Source: Metaphire vulgaris (Eukaryota > Annelida > Clitellata > Crassiclitellata > Megascolecidae). Taken from it: a stretch of 64,000 nt of DNA. The first letter of the stretch is position 1, and each line of letters begins with the position of its first letter. The DNA lies in contig CM030868.1 in NCBI GenBank assembly GCA_018105865.1, forward strand, positions 1,512,454-1,576,453, in the 5' to 3' direction. This document shows positions 38,511-52,752 of this stretch, in pieces. The position numbers and the translations under genes are program-made. Below the pieces are notes generated by a model. The model was given only the letters and a program-made list of their open reading frames with translations. It made no database searches and had not been told where the DNA came from.

Positions 38511-38590
38511 TTAACCCCTTAACTGGGTATTTAACTGTAACTCAATGTAAAATGAACGGATTTATCCCGGGTCCCCAGTTAAGGGGTTAA
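38511..38590. mobile_element. piggyBac-like TTAA hairpin MITE, copy 2, on the gene 3 stop codon
   Basis: TTAACCCCTTAACTGGG to CCCCAGTTAAGGGGTTAA, 80 bp. The left TTAA target (38511-38514) supplies the last base of the terminal Asn codon and the TAA stop of gene 3 (38512-38514). The rest of the element begins the 3' UTR. Confidence 0.88.
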
Positions 38591-38683
38591 CAGCGCCAGA
38601 CGCCGATATACAATTAATTATCTAAAGACCACGAGGAAAAACGCTTAGTAGGCCTAACTTTTGAATCAGTGGTTATTCTAGAC

Positions 38684-38909
38684 CAGAGATGTCCATGGGT
38701 CCAGTTTTTTTAGAACCCAATCCAACCCAACCCATCAAATCTTCAACCCAACCCATGCCGATAATAGGTTTACTCGACCCAACCCACCACTGTAGTACAT
38801 TACAGTTTCTTAAACCATGACTTTTTCTGACCCAACCCAACCCACCATTAATATGGACAAGTCTGACCCTACCCAACCCATGGGTTAACCCAACCTATGG
38901 ACATCTCTG
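38684..38909. mobile_element. hAT-like MITE, CAGAGATGTCCATGGGT family, copy 1
   Basis: Ends CAGAGATGTCCATGGGT and TGGACATCTCTG with perfect 8-bp TSD TTCTAGAC (38676-38683 and 38910-38917). The interior is rich in CCCAACCCAACCC. Other copies are at about 42526-42650 (partial) and 60820-61012. This copy is inserted into a TCTAGA-containing repeat. Confidence 0.85.
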
Positions 38910-39185
38910 TTCTAGACACCTAAACATTGGGGAGGGGGTTTAAACATTTTGGAGGCCGAAAATTTGTTACGTTACATATTACTTGCCAAAATGTCAACGT
39001 TTTGGGGAATTTCAAACTCGGGGGGGGGGAAACCCCCTCAGAGAATGTCTAGAATAAGCACTGCTTTTGAATTGAATTTAGAAACTAACTGCATATGGAA
39101 GACGCTAACACTCACAAAATATCGCAATAGAAATGCCTAAGTGCCTTTTTTGACTATAATATTCGTATATATATATTATTATTAT

Positions 39186-39219
<34 letters not shown>

Positions 39220-39399
39220 AGTTAATTTAGTTTATTATTCATTAGTTTATTAATTTAGTTATTTTAGTTTATTTTAGTTATTATTTTAGTTTGACGGATT
39301 ATTAAATTTTGATTCAAGTGATTCTGTCTTTTACTCAAATTCCTTGACGCTTGCTCTGAGTTTTTTGTACATTTGAGTCGTCCAGCGTGTCCGTAGTAC

Positions 39400-39761
39400 C
39401 AGTGGCGTCAATCCCGTGAGGGTCCTGGGGTCCGGACCCTCACAAAAATGTGGTCGTGAGGGTCCAAAAGGCATTGGACCCTCATGAAAATCTGCATAAA
39501 TCTATATATTGTACCGTTGTACGATTATTTAATAAATTGTTGCGTTGGGAGATAATAGATATAATCAGCAAAGGGTATTTTGGAACATTAATAATAAGTA
39601 ATAAGAATTATGCTAAAATAGTACATGGTGCACATGCAGTAGTACCAGCTATCGCTTGATTCTTACTTACTCATTAAAATATACTAGCTCCTTCAGCATA
39701 GTATAAGCTGGCACAACAACAGGTGGTCCCTCAAGACCTTTGCTACAGGTTGACGCCACTG
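39400..39761. mobile_element. hAT-like MITE with CAGTGGCGTCA...TGACGCCACTG ends, copy 1
   Basis: Ends CAGTGGCGTCAATCC and GTTGACGCCACTG flanked by CGTAGTAC (39392-39399) and CCTAGTAC (39762-39769), an 8-bp TSD with one mismatch. The interior has internally repeated GTGAGGGTCC words. Confidence 0.75.
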
Positions 39762-40155
39762 CCTAGTACTATTAGGATAAACATTTACTGGTATTTTGTT
39801 TTTTGCTCTGCAATTCTGACCATACAAACTAAGTACAATAATAACTCTGTGTAGACATTTTCATATTTATTTAATAAAACCTTACAAACATTGGCGTAGC
39901 CACGGAAGGGGGTCCTATTCTGGTCGTGGGATTGGGGCAAAACCGTTAAGAAATTGGGGGTATGTAGCACGAACGAAGAGAATTCGTGATTGCTCAAAGA
40001 ACGCCTTGACAATCCTTTTTAAGATCGTCGGATACTTTTTGCCCCAAAAATGTCGATGTACCTCCTATTTCGGAACCCTGGCTACGCCACTGCAGATGAA
40101 ATGAAACGCTAAATTGATAAAAATAAATAAATCGGAAATATATTGATAAATAATT

Positions 40156-40475
40156 CAGTGGCGGTTCCACGCGGGGGATGAGTGGGGATGCATCCCCCAC
40201 CGGACCCCCCCACCGGACGTTTTTTGCTTGTGAAACCTATTTTTGGATAAAAGTCTAGTGAAACTACGGAGGGAAAACTGCGGATGACGTTTTTTGCTTG
40301 TCAGCCCATTTTTCGGCAAAAGTTTAATAAAATTAGGGAAAAGATTTAGTTTTGTCAGCCTTTTCGGCAAAGTTTGTTGACATTTTTCCTTCTCTTTTCA
40401 TTCGTTCATCCCCCCCCCCCAACAACTTATGAATTCATTTCATCACCCCACCAAAAAAACCTGAAACCGCCGCTG
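40156..40475. mobile_element. hAT-like MITE, CAGTGGCGGTTCCA family, copy 2
   Basis: Ends CAGTGGCGGTTCCACG and ACCGCCGCTG with perfect 8-bp TSD AAATAATT (40148-40155 and 40476-40483). The interior holds two tandem stretches with TTTTTTGCTTGT. Confidence 0.85.
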
Positions 40476-40531
40476 AAATAATTCAACTAAAGTATTTACA
40501 AACTCAATACTCCTTGCGGTCATAATAGTCA

Positions 40532-43500
40532 CTACGCTAGAAAAATTTGTACAACACTGTCTATACGATTCCTACAGGTGTGACATCTAGTCAGCTTCTT
40601 GTAGCAGGAGACGCACGACAAGTGGCCACAAGGCAAAAATACCACTCTCCATATGTTCACCGAACAAACAGCGCAAGTTATCCACAACTTGTCGCCTAAA
40701 GAACGAAAATATACATAATATACATAATATACAGATAACATATATACATAATATACATAATATACATAATAACGTCAGTCACGAATACACATAATTGAAT
40801 ATCATTGGTACAGGGTAACAGATCCGGACCCTCCTAATGTATTTAGGCAGGGTTATTGTTACACCCCAACATCCCCAATTTGAGGTCGACACCCCCAAAT
40901 TTGGTAATGTGACAATGGTTTGCATACAAAATGCATACTAATTAGCTCCGGACACCCTCCCCAATTTGAGGTCGACACCTACCCCCCAAATTCACAATCC
41001 TAGAAATATCCCTGGTTTAGGGCCGGTTGTGAGACTTGCAAACAGTAGAGTAATTCGGGGGAGGGACGGAGGGTAGGTTCATGATTGAAGAGAATGCATG
41101 AATAATGTGTGAAGAACTGCCTATTGGTCGTCGGAAACATTACCTAAAAATGTTGATGTGCCCCCCCCCCCCATTTCGAAAACCTGGCTGTGCCACTATA
41201 TGCAAATTAAGCTTTTATCGAGGTTCGTCGCGGTAGTGAAGGACTTGAGGACACGGTGTGAAGGACATTCTGAAGGACACAGTGAGGGCATCAGTTTAAA
41301 GGACTGATTAGGTGTAAGTCAGCTGCAACTGTAAATATTTCGCATTTGCTACAATCACTTTTCAAATGTGTGAGGGCATACATGTATATTAGCAGTGGCG
41401 GCTCCACCGGGGGAGCCAGGGGGCCCGTGCCCCCGCCCCTATTGAGTGCCTCCCCAGTGACCCCAGTTGGGACCCTATACTTAATGATACATACATTAGA
41501 CAACAAATAGTTGCCCCCATGATTGGAAGTTGCCACCCCAACGCCCCCCCCCCACTTGCCAAATCCTAGAGCCGCCACTGTATATTAGGCCCATAGATCT
41601 TAAAATTAACAGCCAAGATTTTCAGAAATTATCGAAGACAGGCTCAAGTAAATTTTCGTATCAGTTTCTTCATCGTTAGCATGGTTATTTTATTTTACTG
41701 CAAGAGGCTGCATCTTTACCGTGACTCGTCGTGTCGCTGACAGACCAATGCGTCAGAGAATACGAATCAAAATCCATGTTTTCTACTGACGACACAATTA
41801 TGTTTGTAGATGGAGCTAAAAAAAGAATAACATCAGGCAGCTTTTATTTCAAATTAAATTTTTCCCACATAGATTTCACTACTATGGGCGGGAAGTTAGC
41901 AGAGTGGCAACAACGTTGGACGATGGAGCAGAAGGTCGCGGGTTCAACTCCCGCAGGAGCCCTATTAGGGTCGAATCAGCCTTGTTTTGCCAGAAGGCGA
42001 TGGCAATTGAGTAGCGGATTAATCCGCGGAGTAAACAGGCGCGTTTCATGAGAACATTCACCCCGCGTATCATGTAACTTGCACCAGTCGCCTGGCTGAG
42101 GGCCTTGGTAACGGAGATCAGCGCCGCCCGATGAGCACTCTTACTTTTTTACTTTACTTGTTTTTTCTGTAACAAGGCGCTAAATAAATGTAAGATCTAC
42201 ATTTTTACATATCTCTGGATATTCACACTGACTTTCGTGGGATGGCAATGCTGTTCCGAACGCATAAGTGACACCATTTGCTTCGCCGGGAATTTCTGGT
42301 GACACCGGTACTGCGGCAAAGTAGTTAGTCTCAACATCATCCGAACCAGATGGAATTCTAATCGATATGACATCTGCAAACAAAAATACTTTCCAAATAA
42401 TTGAATTTAACAGAAACATATGCATTATACACATTTATCTGAACAATAATCTTCAATAGACCAATTCATTCATGACGTTTAAGAAAATGAGTCGTGGTTT
42501 AATTAAGAAATTGCAATGTATATAACAGTGGTTTTGGTTGGGTCAAGTAATCCTATTGCCGGCATCGGTTGGGTTGGGTCGGAGATTTGATCGGTTGGGT
42601 TGGGTTCTAAAAAATGGAATGGACCCATTGAATATCTCTGGATGCCACTGTATTTCAAGACGTTTTATCACGGTCACTTATTAAATAAAGGACATGGCAC
42701 AATATATTGCACTGTAGCTATGGGCAGGATTTCGCTATTATACAAACTTACGTTCAGCATTAAGAACTGGTTGGTTCGAAGGCAGAGTCACACGTCTGTC
42801 CCTTTGTTTGAAAAGGCGAAGAACATCCCGTTCACGCTGGTTCAACTGTCCACCGTGAAATTCTGCAATACCATCACTACTACCGCCAACCCCCTTTTCT
42901 TCCATTGCCTGCAAAATATAACAGTTCATTCGTATAACATATGTAATGGCAATGAAGTCATACTTAAAATTAAACAGATGTCCAAGGACAGTGGCGGTTC
43001 TATGGTTTCTTGGTTGGGGGCGGGGGATGAAATGAATTCATAGGAAGTTGGTGGGGGATGAAAAGAGAGGGGAAAGACTCAATAAACTTTGCCGAGAAAT
43101 AAAAAGGCTGACAAGCCAAAAAAGGCAATTTTCCCCCGAATTTTACCAGACTTTTACAGAAAAATAGGTTGACAAGCAAAAACATGGTCACCCGCAGTTT
43201 TTTCCCGCCGTGTTACTTGACTTTTACGCAACTTTCTTTTACCCAAAAATAGTTTGACAGGCAAAAAAGTCCGGTGGGGGATGCATCCCCATTCATCCCC
43301 CCCCCCCACGTGGAACCGCCACTGTCCAAGAAGCTCTCCATAGCAATGCAGCAATGCAGAATCGGCCGAATTTAATGTTAGCAGTCAGAGGCCTGGCCAG
43401 GAATTTTGGGTTGGAGGGGGCAAAAGAGGCTGTCGTGTCAGATTCCTTACCCCAAACCCATACACACCCTCCACAAAAACTTTCTCACCGGATTTGCACG

Positions 43501-44466
43501 AATCTAGTAGGTGGTCTAGGGCAGGTTGAGGGGGCAGTTGCCTTCATTTGCCCCTCCCCCGTGGCGATGCTAATGTTAGCAGTTCCTGCGTACACACAAA
43601 ATGGATAGAAAGTCCCGAAATAAGACAACTCCCGATAGCACATACATGTGGCTATAATAGCAATGGATCACAACTCTAAGAAGCCTTGCTAATAACAGAC
43701 TGAGCATAGCAGTCGGGGTTTTCATCTTCGTTTCAAGTCTTTCATAAAACGATTGTACAGTGAGCAGGGTTCAATCTGGGCCGTTTCCGGGAGGAGGGAA
43801 TTGCCCTTTCCCCCGGAAATTTTGACATACTACATCAACTAACAGCAACCCCTTAGCAGAATTCCCCCCTCCCCGGCTTTGTCAATTCCCCCCGGAGTAC
43901 AGTAGTCTAGATTAAACACTGACTGTGAGCGGAAGAAGAATTCTTTTTTTATCAGACGAAATATCATTTTAGACATACGAACGGGCATCACGTTCTGTAT
44001 ATAGAGAACTGTTACAAAAGAATAGCCATGCAAAACACTGCATTACTTTGCAAATGAAGAGATAATTTCAAGACTTTCAAAATCTTACCATCTCCACGTG
44101 AGCGTCTGGTAGATTCCGCAGCCGTGGGACCGAACCATCAGCATGCCACGTTGTCTCGGCTGGACCAGAGCCTGTCTCTCGGTTATCTTGAACATTTACG
44201 TTTCTCGTAAGCATGGTAAGTATACCACTTTCACTTTTGTCGCATTCGTTCCAATCTTGCAGATCATCTTCAAATTCCATCTCGTACAAGTCGCTGTACT
44301 GCAGAGCGGGTACCGAACTCGCATTTTCTGTCAGAAGATCGGGAAACTCAGTACCGGCAGGAACAGCATCGGTACAGTATGCCACTCCATCATTCGTAGT
44401 ATTCAGTACCAAACTAGTACTTGCAGTGTGATCATCCGATATGATGGAGCTACTTGTCTGGGCCAT
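40532..44466 (-). CDS. IAP gene 4: inverted RING-only, IAP-type E3 ligase-like gene
   Basis: Minus-strand exons 44466-44089, 42908-42752, 42373-42209 and 40695-40532 join in frame (phases 0,1,1) to 287 aa. Good consensus donors are GTAAGA and GTAAGT. The last exon is a C3HC4 RING: ITCAVCSVNIWRVVFLPCGH, then CVSCYKKLTRCHTCR, ending VVQIFLA. This resembles IAP RINGs, including the hydrophobic FL near the C-terminus. The RING exon is entered in phase 1, as in every IAP gene of the cluster. The N-terminal 126 residues are acidic and Ser/Thr-rich (YEMEFEDDLQDWNECD). Exon 2 is charged (NQRERDVLRLFKQRDRR). No BIR or recognisable UBA is seen. Likely a diverged, inverted relative keeping only the ligase domain. 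Further 5' non-coding exons are possible: an AG acceptor lies just before the ATG exon. Confidence 0.7.
41393..41580. mobile_element. hAT-like MITE, CAGTGGCGGCTCCA family, copy 3 (gene 4 intron)
   Basis: Ends CAGTGGCGGCTCCACCGG and TAGAGCCGCCACTG with perfect 8-bp TSD TATATTAG (41385-41392 and 41581-41588). Closely matches the 33370 copy. Confidence 0.88.
41884..42150 (+). repeat. tRNA-headed SINE-like element in gene 4 intron
   Basis: An A-box-like TTAGCAGAGTGGCAAC and B-box-like CGGGTTCAACTCCCGC with a stem (CGGG/CCCG) resemble a tRNA 5' head. A body of about 190 bp follows. No terminal poly(A) or duplication is clear. Confidence 0.5.
42526..42650. mobile_element. Partial CCCAACC-rich MITE (CAGAGATGTCC family)
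   Basis: TTGGGTTGGGTC words and CCATTGAATATCTCTGG match the 38684 element in reverse. The left boundary is eroded (ACAGTGGTTTTGGTTGGG). Confidence 0.55.
42989..43324. mobile_element. hAT-like MITE, CAGTGGCGGTTC family, copy 4 (gene 4 intron 1)
   Basis: Ends CAGTGGCGGTTCTATGG and ACGTGGAACCGCCACTG, flanked by TCCAAGGA (42981-42988) and TCCAAGAA (43325-43332), one mismatch. Contains GACAAGC-AAAA words on the plus strand. Confidence 0.8.
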
Positions 44467-44549
44467 CACACAAGACTGCTGAAAATGTGAAATATTAGGC
44501 TATATCTTCAGTGGTTCCTGGTTTGTGGAATATGATGACGCTGCCTTCA

Positions 44550-44622
44550 CAAATTCGCCTTCCTCTAAATTCGCCTTCCTCTAAATTCGCCTTCCTCTAA
44601 ATTCGCCTTCCTCTAAATTTGT
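44550..44622. repeat. 16-bp tandem repeat, four units
   Basis: ATTCGCCTTCCTCTAA is repeated four times just upstream of the gene 4 ATG exon (minus strand), in its presumed 5' flank or 5' UTR intron. Confidence 0.9.
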
Positions 44623-45760
44623 TTGTACGACGGAAAGAGGTGTCTTCACTACATAGCTACACTTGTTCCAACGCCAACTGCTAGATGACTCACGGAGGAC
44701 ACTCTCTGTCCTCTTCCTCTCCCTCTCCCTGTCCCTCTTTCTTTTTGTCTCTTTTTTTGTCTCTTTCTCTGTACTTTCTGCCAAGTGTAGAGAAATCAAA
44801 CAAGGACTATTACTGGTGATCTGAGACCTTGCTAAGACCAGCTGATGTAAAGAAGACACTGTCTAAACCTTCAGTCAGAGTGACAGTGATAGTATAGCAT
44901 GCAAGGTCTGATCCAAATGCCTTCTTTGTTGCTGCCAATTAGTTCCATTTGGCAGAACCAGCCGAGTTTTCTTCATCGAGTTCTTGCTTTGCTTTAATAT
45001 GGATATGATAACTTGGCCTTGAATAAATTCACTGGGATCTGTCCTGTACTAGAATCACTGTCGATTTTTTTAATTTTCGCCTTTCATTCAAATCATGGTT
45101 TATTCCTATAACATTCACATTCCCTGTGTTCTTGCCATCGGACCTGCAAATTGCAAGACATTTAGCAGTATACAAAGTACACGTCTCGTACAATTTAAAT
45201 ACTCACCGGTTCGACAACAAAGTCACAAGTTAGGGGGTGTCAACATCAGATGCCAAGGGATATGTAATGAAATGGCGACAATAATATGGCTGTCGTATAG
45301 CATATAGCTTAAATAAGTTAAACACGTAGGCGGCCGAGGTCTTTTCAGCCGATGGTGATATGGGAAATTGCGTGTTCCATGTCGACGAACGCTATTCCAG
45401 TCGATCGGATTTAAAGTATAAAAAGTATATTAAGCTTATAAACTGGTTCTTTTTGGGCGCTTCCAATTAAAATTGTTCTCTCAGATAATCGATAAATTCG
45501 TTATGAAACTTCAAAATGTTAGTAGCGACTAAGAAGTCATGCACTGGTGGGAAATGTAATTTCCCACCTATAAGCCTGCGAGCTCAGTGGCCGGGCCGAA
45601 TGGCCTAAAGGCGTAAGGTCTAAACGGTTTTATTAGTCATCAGCACAAAAGCTATACCCATGATATCCAAGCATGCCTTTAAACAGTTAAACAGATACCG
45701 GTATATCCAGCAAAGGCACAGGTAACGTTTTTCGGAAATCGCAAAATTTATAAAGGTATG

Positions 45761-45765
<5 letters not shown>

Positions 45766-45827
<62 letters not shown>

Positions 45828-45845
45828 TAAGTATATATATATATT
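45766..45845. repeat. (TA)n microsatellite
   Basis: About 80 bp of TA dinucleotides with a CATATATAAG interruption. Confidence 0.95.
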
Positions 45846-46422
45846 GGGTGACACTGTGTACTATTTTGCCTTTATAGTGACGTTAAGGCTAACACAAGGT
45901 AGATGAAATTTGCTTAAGATAATTATGATATCATAGAAATATTAAAATAATTATCAATAGGTATGTCTTCGTCAATTAATGTAACATGAGATACTTTAAT
46001 TTTGAACTTTAACTATAGGCATAATGATGGTCTAATATTTATCAGAGAGAAACTGGTCTTTGCTTTGAATTTAGACTATAGGCTTATCAGCAAACTGACG
46101 GTTAGTTTGAATGATTTCAGCACTGGACCAAAATGTTATTGACTGATCAAGATTTTGTTACGAAGTTATGGTCTTCGTAAAGTCTCTAAGATATATTTTG
46201 ACAGACTAATGTGTGCAACTAACCTTATAGGCTGGAAGGCCATACATATGCATTAAGGAACGGCCAAAGACTTTTGTGGGTTATGGATCTAATGTCTTCT
46301 AATTTTTAAAATGTTATGAAAGGACGCAGTCCACGACTGAAGCCTCTCCATTTCCTATGACGCAAAACGCTAACCAGTCTGAACATGAGTAAGTTGACAT
46401 TCCTGTCCAATATCTAAACTAA

Positions 46423-46423
<1 letters not shown>

Positions 46424-46500
<77 letters not shown>
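46424..46500. repeat. (TTA)n microsatellite
   Basis: About 77 bp of TTA triplets. Confidence 0.95.
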
Positions 46501-46503
<3 letters not shown>

Positions 46504-46718
46504 AAATTATGAATAGGGTAGTGTGGTGTTGGAAATTCATATTTCAGTTTATGGTGACTGGTTCAGGGTAAAGATGACTTAAAACCAAAGAGGTACATGT
46601 AATAAGCAGGCCTAATATTAGACCTAAATCATATTAGTTCGATTGTCGAATTCGTATACATAATCATAGGCGGATTTAGAGTTTAATATTTGGGTAGGCT
46701 AGCATGGAGGTCTGGGGT

Positions 46719-48213
46719 GCCATCCAGCACGCGTGCCATCCAGCACGCGTGCCATCCAGCACGAATGCCATCCAGCACGAATGCCATCCAGCACGAATGC
46801 CATCCAGCACGAATGCCATCCAGCACGAGTGCCATCCAGCACGAATGCCATCCAGCACGAGTGCCATCCAGCACGCGTGCCATCCAGCACGAATGCCATC
46901 CAGCACGAATGCCATCCAGCACGAATGCCATCCAGCACGAGTGCCATCCAGCACGAGTGCCATCCAGCACGAATGCCATCCAGCACGAGTGCCATCCAGC
47001 ACGAATGCCATCCAGCACGAATGCCATCCAGCACGAGTGCCATCCAGCACGAATGCCATCCAGCACGAATGCCATCCAGCACGAATGCCATCCAGCACGA
47101 GTGCCATCCAGCACGAGTGCCATCCAGCACGAATGGCATCCCAGCACGAATGCCATCCAGCACGAGTGCCATCCAGCACGAGTGCCATCCAGCACGAATG
47201 CCATCCAGCACGAGTGCCATCCAGCACGAATGCCATCCAGCACGAATGCCATCCAGCACGAGTGCCATCCAGCACGAATGCCATCCAGCACGAGTGCCAT
47301 CCAGCACGCGTGCCATCCAGCACGAATGCCATCCAGCACGAATGCCATCCAGCACGAATGCCATCCAGCACGAGTGCCATCCAGCACGAATGCCATCCAG
47401 CACGAGTGCCATCCAGCACGAATGCCATCCAGCACGAGTGCCATCCAGCACGAGTGCCATCCAGCACGAATGCCATCCAGCACGAGTGCCATCCAGCACG
47501 AATGCCATCCAGCACGAGTGCCATCCAGCACGAGTGCCATCCAGCACGAGTGCCATCCAGCACGAATGCCATCCAGCACGAATGCCATCCAGCACGAGTG
47601 CCATCCAGCACGAGTGCCATCCAGCACGAATGCCATCCAGCACGAGTGCCATCCAGCACGAATGCCATCCAGCACGAATGCCATCCAGCACGCGTGCCAT
47701 CCAGCACGAATGCCATCCAGCACGAATGCCATCCAGCACGAGTGCCATCCAGCACGAATGCCATCCAGCAAGCACGAATGCCATCCAGCACACGAGTGCC
47801 ATCCAGCACGAATGCCATCCAGCACGAATGCCATCCAGCACGCGTGCCATCCAGCACGAATGCCATCCAGCACGAATGCCATCCAGCACGCGTGCCATCC
47901 AGCACGAATGCCATCCAGCACGAATGCCATCCAGCACGAATGCCATCCAGCACGAGTGCCATCCAGCACGAATGCCATCCAGCACGAATGCCATCCAGCA
48001 CGAGTGCCATCCAGCACGAGTGCCATCCAGCACGAATGCCATCCAGCAAGCACGAGTGCCATCCAGCACGAATGCCATCCAGCACGAATGCCATCCAGCA
48101 CGCGTGCCATCCAGCACGAATGCCATCCAGCACGAATGCCATCCAGCACGAGTGCCATCCAGCACGAGTGCCATCCAGCACGAGTGCCATCCAGCACGAG
48201 TGCCATCCAGCAC
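46719..48213. repeat. 16-bp minisatellite array, ~93 units of GCCATCCAGCACGAAT
   Basis: The unit GCCATCCAGCACGAAT repeats for 1.5 kb with three main variants at bases 13-15 (GAA, GAG, GCG). A few units are altered: an extra C near 47131, AGCA insertions near 47769 and 48047, and an AC insertion near 47790. Because 16 is not a multiple of 3 and no frame of the unit contains a stop, five or six ~500-codon open frames overlap here. They are artefacts of the repeat. The array lies inside a copy of the interspersed repeat also found at 12490-12620. Confidence 0.96.
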
Positions 48214-48395
48214 GCGACAGACCTGGTGTTGATGGAAAAAGAAGTTTTTTGTTTTGTTTTGGTGGGATTAGTTGGGTAGGCTAACCTCTTAACTGGGGAT
48301 CCCGGATATATCCGTCCATTTTACATTGAGTTACAGCTAAATACGCGGTTAAGGGGTTAAGCCTATCCTAGCCTTTAATAAAATCCGCCTATGTA
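48205..48395 (+). repeat. Right flank of the host repeat carrying the minisatellite
   Basis: From GCGACAGACCTGGTG to AATAAAATCCGCCTATG this matches the reverse complement of 12490-12600, interrupted by the hairpin MITE at 48282-48360. The left flank at about 46670-46718 (ATAGGCGGATTTAGAG, GGGTAGGCTAGC) also resembles the repeat's edge. Confidence 0.75.
48282..48360. mobile_element. piggyBac-like TTAA hairpin MITE, copy 3, with readable empty site
   Basis: Left end TAACCTCTTAACTGG (one T of the TTAA lost), right end CGGTTAAGGGGTTAA. Flanks are GTAGGC on the left and GCCTATCC on the right. The 12.5-kb copy of the host repeat has GTAGGC-TTAA-GCCTACC with no insert. Confidence 0.88.
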
Positions 48396-48479
48396 CATAA
48401 TAAAATGTTGTACAGTATATTACAGTATAATAATTACAGGCACTTGTGATTTTAAAATATTATTAGAATATTATTGTAG

Positions 48480-50822
<2,343 letters not shown>

Positions 50823-51370
50823 CGATAACACATAATATATAAGCTTACAACAGAGAATTAACTTACGTACATACAATTTAACAAACCTCTGATTTTATTA
50901 CATTTCATGCTATAGCCCTAAAAGTTATCCTACAGAAACAATAATGCTTGGGCGATGGATTTCAAATTTTCTCGTTCGTATCATTTTCAGGCCTTATCAG
51001 AGGAGAGCCAGGCTAGTGGCGTAGCCATAGGGGAGTTGGGGTTTGAACCCCCCCATGGTTGTCCGACCAGACATTTTTTATTGTGTATTATAATTCTGTG
51101 GGTGGAGGGGCGCCAAAATCGGATTTAAGGTAGCAAAAAAGAAGCAATGAAAACTATCAGCGTAAGTAAGTAGTTACAGGGGCGGCGCTGGGTTTTGTTG
51201 GCTGGATGGGTCTAATGCAATCTGCACAACCAGGACCCGGCTCAGACTACCCTTCCCCCCAATCAAAATTTCTCTGCGGATTTGCACGATTTGCTCGGGT
51301 GTCCCTGCCTGGGGCTGGGTGGGCCCGGACCCGCGGAACCACACCCCCTAGCGCCGCCCCTGTTCCTAAA
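50823..51370. other. 3' flank of gene 5
   Basis: AT-rich sequence after the stop, then a GTGGCGTAGCCATAGGGG repeat fragment near 51015 and a CAGGGGCGGCGC...GCGCCGCCCCTG bounded segment at 51178-51362 that looks like an inverted-repeat element without a clear TSD. Confidence 0.5.
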
Positions 51371-51383
51371 CCACTTAAAATCG

Positions 51384-51384
<1 letters not shown>

Positions 51385-51432
<48 letters not shown>

Positions 51433-52093
51433 TGGACGCGGTGAGCATTTGAACGAGGAGGGCATTATAGACGCGGAGGGCATATCGACAAGCAACTTTT
51501 AATTTGTTTCATCACTCTTCTGAATTTTTGCATAACTATATCCTACTGTAGCACTAGTCCTTGCTTTGTCCAATTTCAAACAGGGTATCAATTTTATAAT
51601 ATTTTGTGGTCTATAAAAAAACCAGATCTCTTAAGCAAGTTAAGCCCCATATTATCTCTCGATTGATTTTTTAGACATTTGACAGAGAATAGATTTCTGA
51701 AAGACTTTGTATAGTGTCGTTTCAAATGGATCATTATTTTTTTGTGGAATTTCGAAAGCTCTAGAAAAAAATTGAGACAGAATATATTGACAATTCTAGT
51801 ACGGTTTGACACAGCAAAGATGGGGACACAAGAATATGTGGTTTTAATTCGTTTCATCACTCTTCTGAATTTTTGCATATCTGTAACCTACTGTAGCACT
51901 AGTCCTTGTGTTTTCCAATTTCAAACAGGCCATGTTTGCCCACCCAATATTTGGCTTGTGGCGCCCAGAGCATTTGGACGCGGTGAGCATTTGAACGCGG
52001 TTTTCATACAGACATACTTAGCCTTCACTGTGGTTTTATTTTTATTATTATTATTATTATTACTTTATTAGCCTGCTAAACCACTTAAAATCA

Positions 52094-52162
<69 letters not shown>

Positions 52163-52306
52163 TATTATTATTTGGACGCGCTGAGCATTTGGACACGGAA
52201 GGCATTTGGACGCGGTGAGCATTTGAACGCGGTGGGCATTCACTGTGGTTTTCATACAAATATTATTATTATTATTTTATTTAGCCTGCTAAACCACTTA
52301 AAATCA

Positions 52307-52376
<70 letters not shown>

Positions 52377-52495
52377 TGGACGCGCTGAGCATTTGGACGC
52401 GGTGGGCATTTGGACGCGGTGAGCATTTGAACGCGGTGGGCATTCACTGTGGTTTTCATACAAGCTTACTTAGCCTGCTAAACCACTTAAAATCA

Positions 52496-52546
<51 letters not shown>

Positions 52547-52715
52547 TATTATTATTATTTGGACGCGCTGAGCATTTGGACACGGAGGGCATTTGGACGC
52601 GGTGAGCATTTGAACGCGATGGGCATTCACTGGTTTTCATACAAGCTTATTATTACTATTATTATTAGCCTGCTAAACCACTTAAAATCAAACATTATTA
52701 TTATTATTATTATTA

Positions 52716-52752
<37 letters not shown>

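Larger units (their letters stand above)
44640..46667. other. Region between genes 4 and 5, 5' side
   Basis: No coding exon was recognised. It has a CT-rich stretch at 44700-44775, a (TA)n tract at 45766-45845 and a (TTA)n tract at 46424-46500. BIR exons for gene 5 were specifically looked for here and not seen. Confidence 0.5.

Noticed and set aside
41884..41962. Possible functional tRNA gene
   Set aside because: A- and B-box words are present but acceptor-stem pairing and anticodon arm do not form convincingly; better read as a SINE head.
46676..48284. Six overlapping ~500-codon open frames on both strands
   Set aside because: All derive from the 16-bp minisatellite, whose unit lacks stops in every frame. 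There is no non-repeat coding sequence.
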